Assembly: GCA_009741485.1 (NCBI GenBank)
Contig: CM019218.1
Coordinates: 36,952,387 to 37,016,386, forward strand
Direction of reading: 5' to 3'
DNA: 64,000 nt
Source: Malurus cyaneus samueli
Lineage: Eukaryota > Chordata > Aves > Passeriformes > Maluridae
The notes beneath the pieces were generated by a model. It worked only from the letters and a program-made list of their open reading frames with translations. It did no database searches and was not told where the DNA came from. Both the position numbers and the translations under genes were made by a program. Shown in pieces: positions 53,701 through 64,000 of the stretch; the first letter of the stretch is position 1, and each line of letters opens with the position of its first letter.

Positions 53701-54466
53701 AACAAACCTCAGTAATACCCTCAGGGCTGATTTATGGCTCATAGATTTCAGGATACGTATTTTAATACTTCTCCTGTGCTCAGATATCAGAAATTTCACA
53801 AATGGATGTTACAGTTGCTGGTGTTGTTTTAGGTGATCTACAGTTGGGAATACTAGAGTTGTCATAAAAAATCGTGGTGATGGTACATTTAAGAAGGTTG
53901 GATCGTAGAGTCTGAGTCCAGGCAATATATTGAAATCATCCTGTGTAAACATGTAGGAAAACTTAACCTAAAACTGGAATTCAAGTGCTGGAGCCCTGGT
54001 TCTCTGAGAATATGTGGCCAAGGTTCAAGAGCAGAATGTCCTTCATGTGTGATTATAGGACGTAGTCAGACCTTGGGTCTGGTGAAGGTACATGTGTTGA
54101 ATAGGTTTTGTTTGTGTGCCAGTCAAGTCAGCAGTTAAATTGCCACAGACACTATTTTCACAAGCAGAGCCTCGGATTGTTCTTGTCACTGAGTGGAAGT
54201 CTTGTAAAGAGCACAGTTTAGGATCAGGTTGAGCCATACGTTTTGTCTGTGTTGTGCACTGTTTTTCTCCTGTGGGATTGTGCTTTTAGAATATCATTTA
54301 TGTTGGCATGTTTAATTTCTTCTGGTTTGAAGAAAATCTGATGAAGGTTTATCAGTAAAATAGTATGAAATAAAATGAGAGGGGACCTGAATTGTTTATT
54401 AATGCAAATAGTTTGTCAAATAATTACATTTATAAACCATAAAATTCCTTTTTTTCTATATCCTAG
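44798..54466 (+). other. FUT8: FUT8 intron between coding exons 1 and 2
   Basis: A 9.67 kb intron with donor gtagga and acceptor atatcctag. It contains a 22-base tandem duplication at 46711-46754, a short coding-like open tail at about 52070-52174 and the longest ORF of the window (53119-53559, 146 codons), which I treat as chance. No repeat family is recognised with confidence. Confidence 0.9.
46711..46754. repeat. Tandem duplication of a 22-base unit
   Basis: The unit tgatggcagggtactgtttt followed by cc occurs twice head to tail at 46711-46732 and 46733-46754 with no mismatch, so the event is recent or the region is slippage-prone. Confidence 0.95.
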
Positions 54467-54582
54467 GATACCAGACGGTCCTGTTGATCAGGGACCAGCT
54501 GCAGGAAAGGTACATGCTTTAGAGGAGCAACTTCTAAAGGCCAAAGAACAGATAGAAAACTATAAGAAGCGGACAGGAGATG
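54467..54582 (+). CDS. FUT8: FUT8 coding exon 2: coiled-coil stem
   Basis: 116 bases encoding the last base of codon 68, residues 69-106 and one base of codon 107. The peptide starts [20 protein letters not shown] and continues through [13 protein letters not shown], matching the mammalian FUT8 stem helix with a few substitutions. The luminal coiled coil supports homodimer formation. The acceptor is tatcctag/gata. Frame and family length place the donor at gatg/gttggt, a weak site. Without splicing, the frame would hit a TAG two codons later (54588-54590). The end reads KKRTGD, where mammals, as I recall, have KKQTRN. Confidence 0.95.
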
Positions 54583-54709
54583 GTTGGTAGATATGTTTTT
54601 TTTACTTCTAAAACTAGTTTCAGTGTGTTGGTATTTCATATCACAAATGTATTGGCTTCTTAACAAGTAAGTCAGCTACAAGTACTGATGNTTTTTTGTT
54701 AAATAGAAG
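54583..54709 (+). other. FUT8: Very short FUT8 intron with NAGNAG acceptor
   Basis: An intron of 127 bases (124 if the proximal AG is used), far shorter than its neighbours of 9.7 and 5.1 kb. The donor is ATG/GTTGGT. The acceptor region reads ttaaatagaag, giving two AGs in tandem (54705-54706 and 54708-54709). An unresolved base (N) at 54691 sits in the pyrimidine tract. A strong decoy donor, acaa/gtaagt, lies at 54667, only about 40 bases before the acceptor. Confidence 0.85.
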
Positions 54710-54872
54710 GCCTTGGGAAAGACCATGAAATACTGAGGAGGAGGATTGAAAATGGGGCTAAGGAACTTTGGTTTTTCCTCCAGAGTGAACTGAAGAAATT
54801 GAAAAATCTAGAAGGAAGTGAACTGCAAACACGCATCGATGAATTTCTGTCTGATTTGGGTCATCAGGAAAG
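54710..54872 (+). CDS. FUT8: FUT8 coding exon 3: stem helices before the catalytic domain
   Basis: Starting at the distal AG, 163 bases encode the rest of codon 107 (Gly), residues 108-160 and two bases of codon 161. The sequence [20 protein letters not shown] followed by [15 protein letters not shown] is nearly invariant in vertebrate FUT8. The following part, [18 protein letters not shown], departs from the mammalian sequence as I recall it at several positions (about 143, 147-149, 154 and 159). Choosing the distal AG gives the standard family length. The proximal AG at 54705-54706 would start the exon at 54707 and add one Glu. The donor is aaag/gtactt, in phase 2. Confidence 0.95.
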
Positions 54873-63084
<8,212 letters not shown>

Positions 63085-63160
63085 GCAGTTGTATGGCTAT
63101 TGCATTACACGGTTTGACATTCCTGGAGGTCCCTTCCATCTCTCTTTTGATTATGTAGAT
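63085..63160 (+). mobile_element. Probable CR1 LINE 3' end, sense
   Basis: The words tgacattcctggaggtccct and tccatctctcttttgattat resemble the CR1 terminus (gaggtcccttcca followed by a tatgatt end). It is short and decayed and is preceded by T/G-rich low-complexity DNA (63015-63082). Confidence 0.5.
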
Positions 63161-64000
63161 CATTAAATTGGAGATAGGAGTGTGCAATGAGCAGTGTCAT
63201 TAAGGTTGAGAACAGAGTGTACAGCTCATTCAAATCAGAGATTAATAATCCTTTTCCGTGACTTTGTGCCAGGAGGAAACCTCTTCTTTGAGTCTTAATT
63301 GGTTTTGAAATTGACTGTTATCCTTTATCAACTCAGTACTTTAAATGGTTGCTTTGGTTGGCAGTTTTGGTTATGAACACCAAACTATTCTGAGGATTGA
63401 ACTGTAACTTTTCCAGAAACACCAGTTGAAACTGCAGTATATCTAAGTATCTCTACTTCCCTTTGTCTTTTAAAATTCTCAGTAGAAAATTGAAGCTCAA
63501 ATACTGCTTTGTCTTTTTGCTACTTGATTATAGCAATTTGAAAAATTCCCATTCATAAAGAAATTAGTTAATTTAGTCCTTTTTAAGTCACAAACTAATA
63601 TATATAGTTTTTAGTTACATCTCCAAATAATGTTAAAATCCAAGTAAGTGCATTATATTATCATTGGTAAGCAGTCAACTATCAAATTATATTTCATTAT
63701 GTGATTACCACTTGATTTCCATAATATTGTTCATAAGCTTGCATTATGTGAAGCTTGCATTTTCATGAAAGGATGTTAGAAGGGCACACCTTGACAATAC
63801 TTCAAATATGTCATTGATTAAATGCTTTCATTTTAGAGGACACAGGCATTTGAAGGTAATGGCAAGTGCAGAAAGCATTTTCTAAAAATTCCCAGAGATT
63901 ATCCCTTTCAAAATAGTGTTGTGGCTTTACCCAAGCCAGCCACAAAGTACCCCTCAGACATGCCTCCTCCTCCCTGGTGGGACAGGAGTGAGATTCAATG
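63161..64000 (+). other. FUT8: FUT8 intron sequence to the window edge
   Basis: AT-rich intronic DNA with no exon, repeat or regulatory element that I can support. Confidence 0.7.

Overview
The window is intronic and exonic DNA from the 5' part of a vertebrate FUT8 gene (alpha-1,6-fucosyltransferase) on the + strand, most likely from a bird. Four coding exons can be joined in frame to encode residues 1-199 of the usual ~575: the cytoplasmic tail, the Golgi transmembrane anchor and the coiled-coil stem. The GDP-fucose-binding catalytic domain and the SH3 domain lie beyond base 64000. The bird assignment rests on several CR1 LINE fragments in both orientations, no recognisable SINE families, and an AT-rich sequence with modest introns. 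I cannot name the species.

Layout: 1-1205 is an old CR1 LINE reverse-transcriptase remnant. 1206-44379 carries no coding gene I can support. It contains two exon-like units with good splice sites (13791-13871 and 35423-35517), best read as noncoding 5' UTR exons of FUT8. It also holds scattered CR1 pieces, homopolymer tracts, short tandem duplications, two perfect hairpins and, at 21370-21990 on the - strand, a decayed PIF/Harbinger-like DNA transposase. 44380-44797 is the exon with the FUT8 start codon, preceded by a 215-base 5' UTR segment with several upstream ORFs. 44798-54466 is an intron. 54467-54582 and 54710-54872 are coding exons 2 and 3, separated by a very short intron (about 127 bases) with a weak donor and a NAGNAG acceptor. 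54873-59990 is an intron, 59991-60105 is coding exon 4, and 60106-64000 is the start of the next intron.

No CpG island or convincing first-exon promoter is visible, so the main FUT8 promoter probably lies upstream of base 1. The open reading frames outside the four exons look like chance: the longest is 146 codons (53119-53559), and roughly one of that length is expected in 64 kb at this base composition. I found no RNA gene, CRISPR array or bacterial-type operon. The points most worth checking are the Harbinger remnant, the tandem acceptor and short intron between exons 2 and 3, the upstream ORFs with the two candidate UTR exons, and a conserved-element-like stretch near 58.65-59.09 kb.
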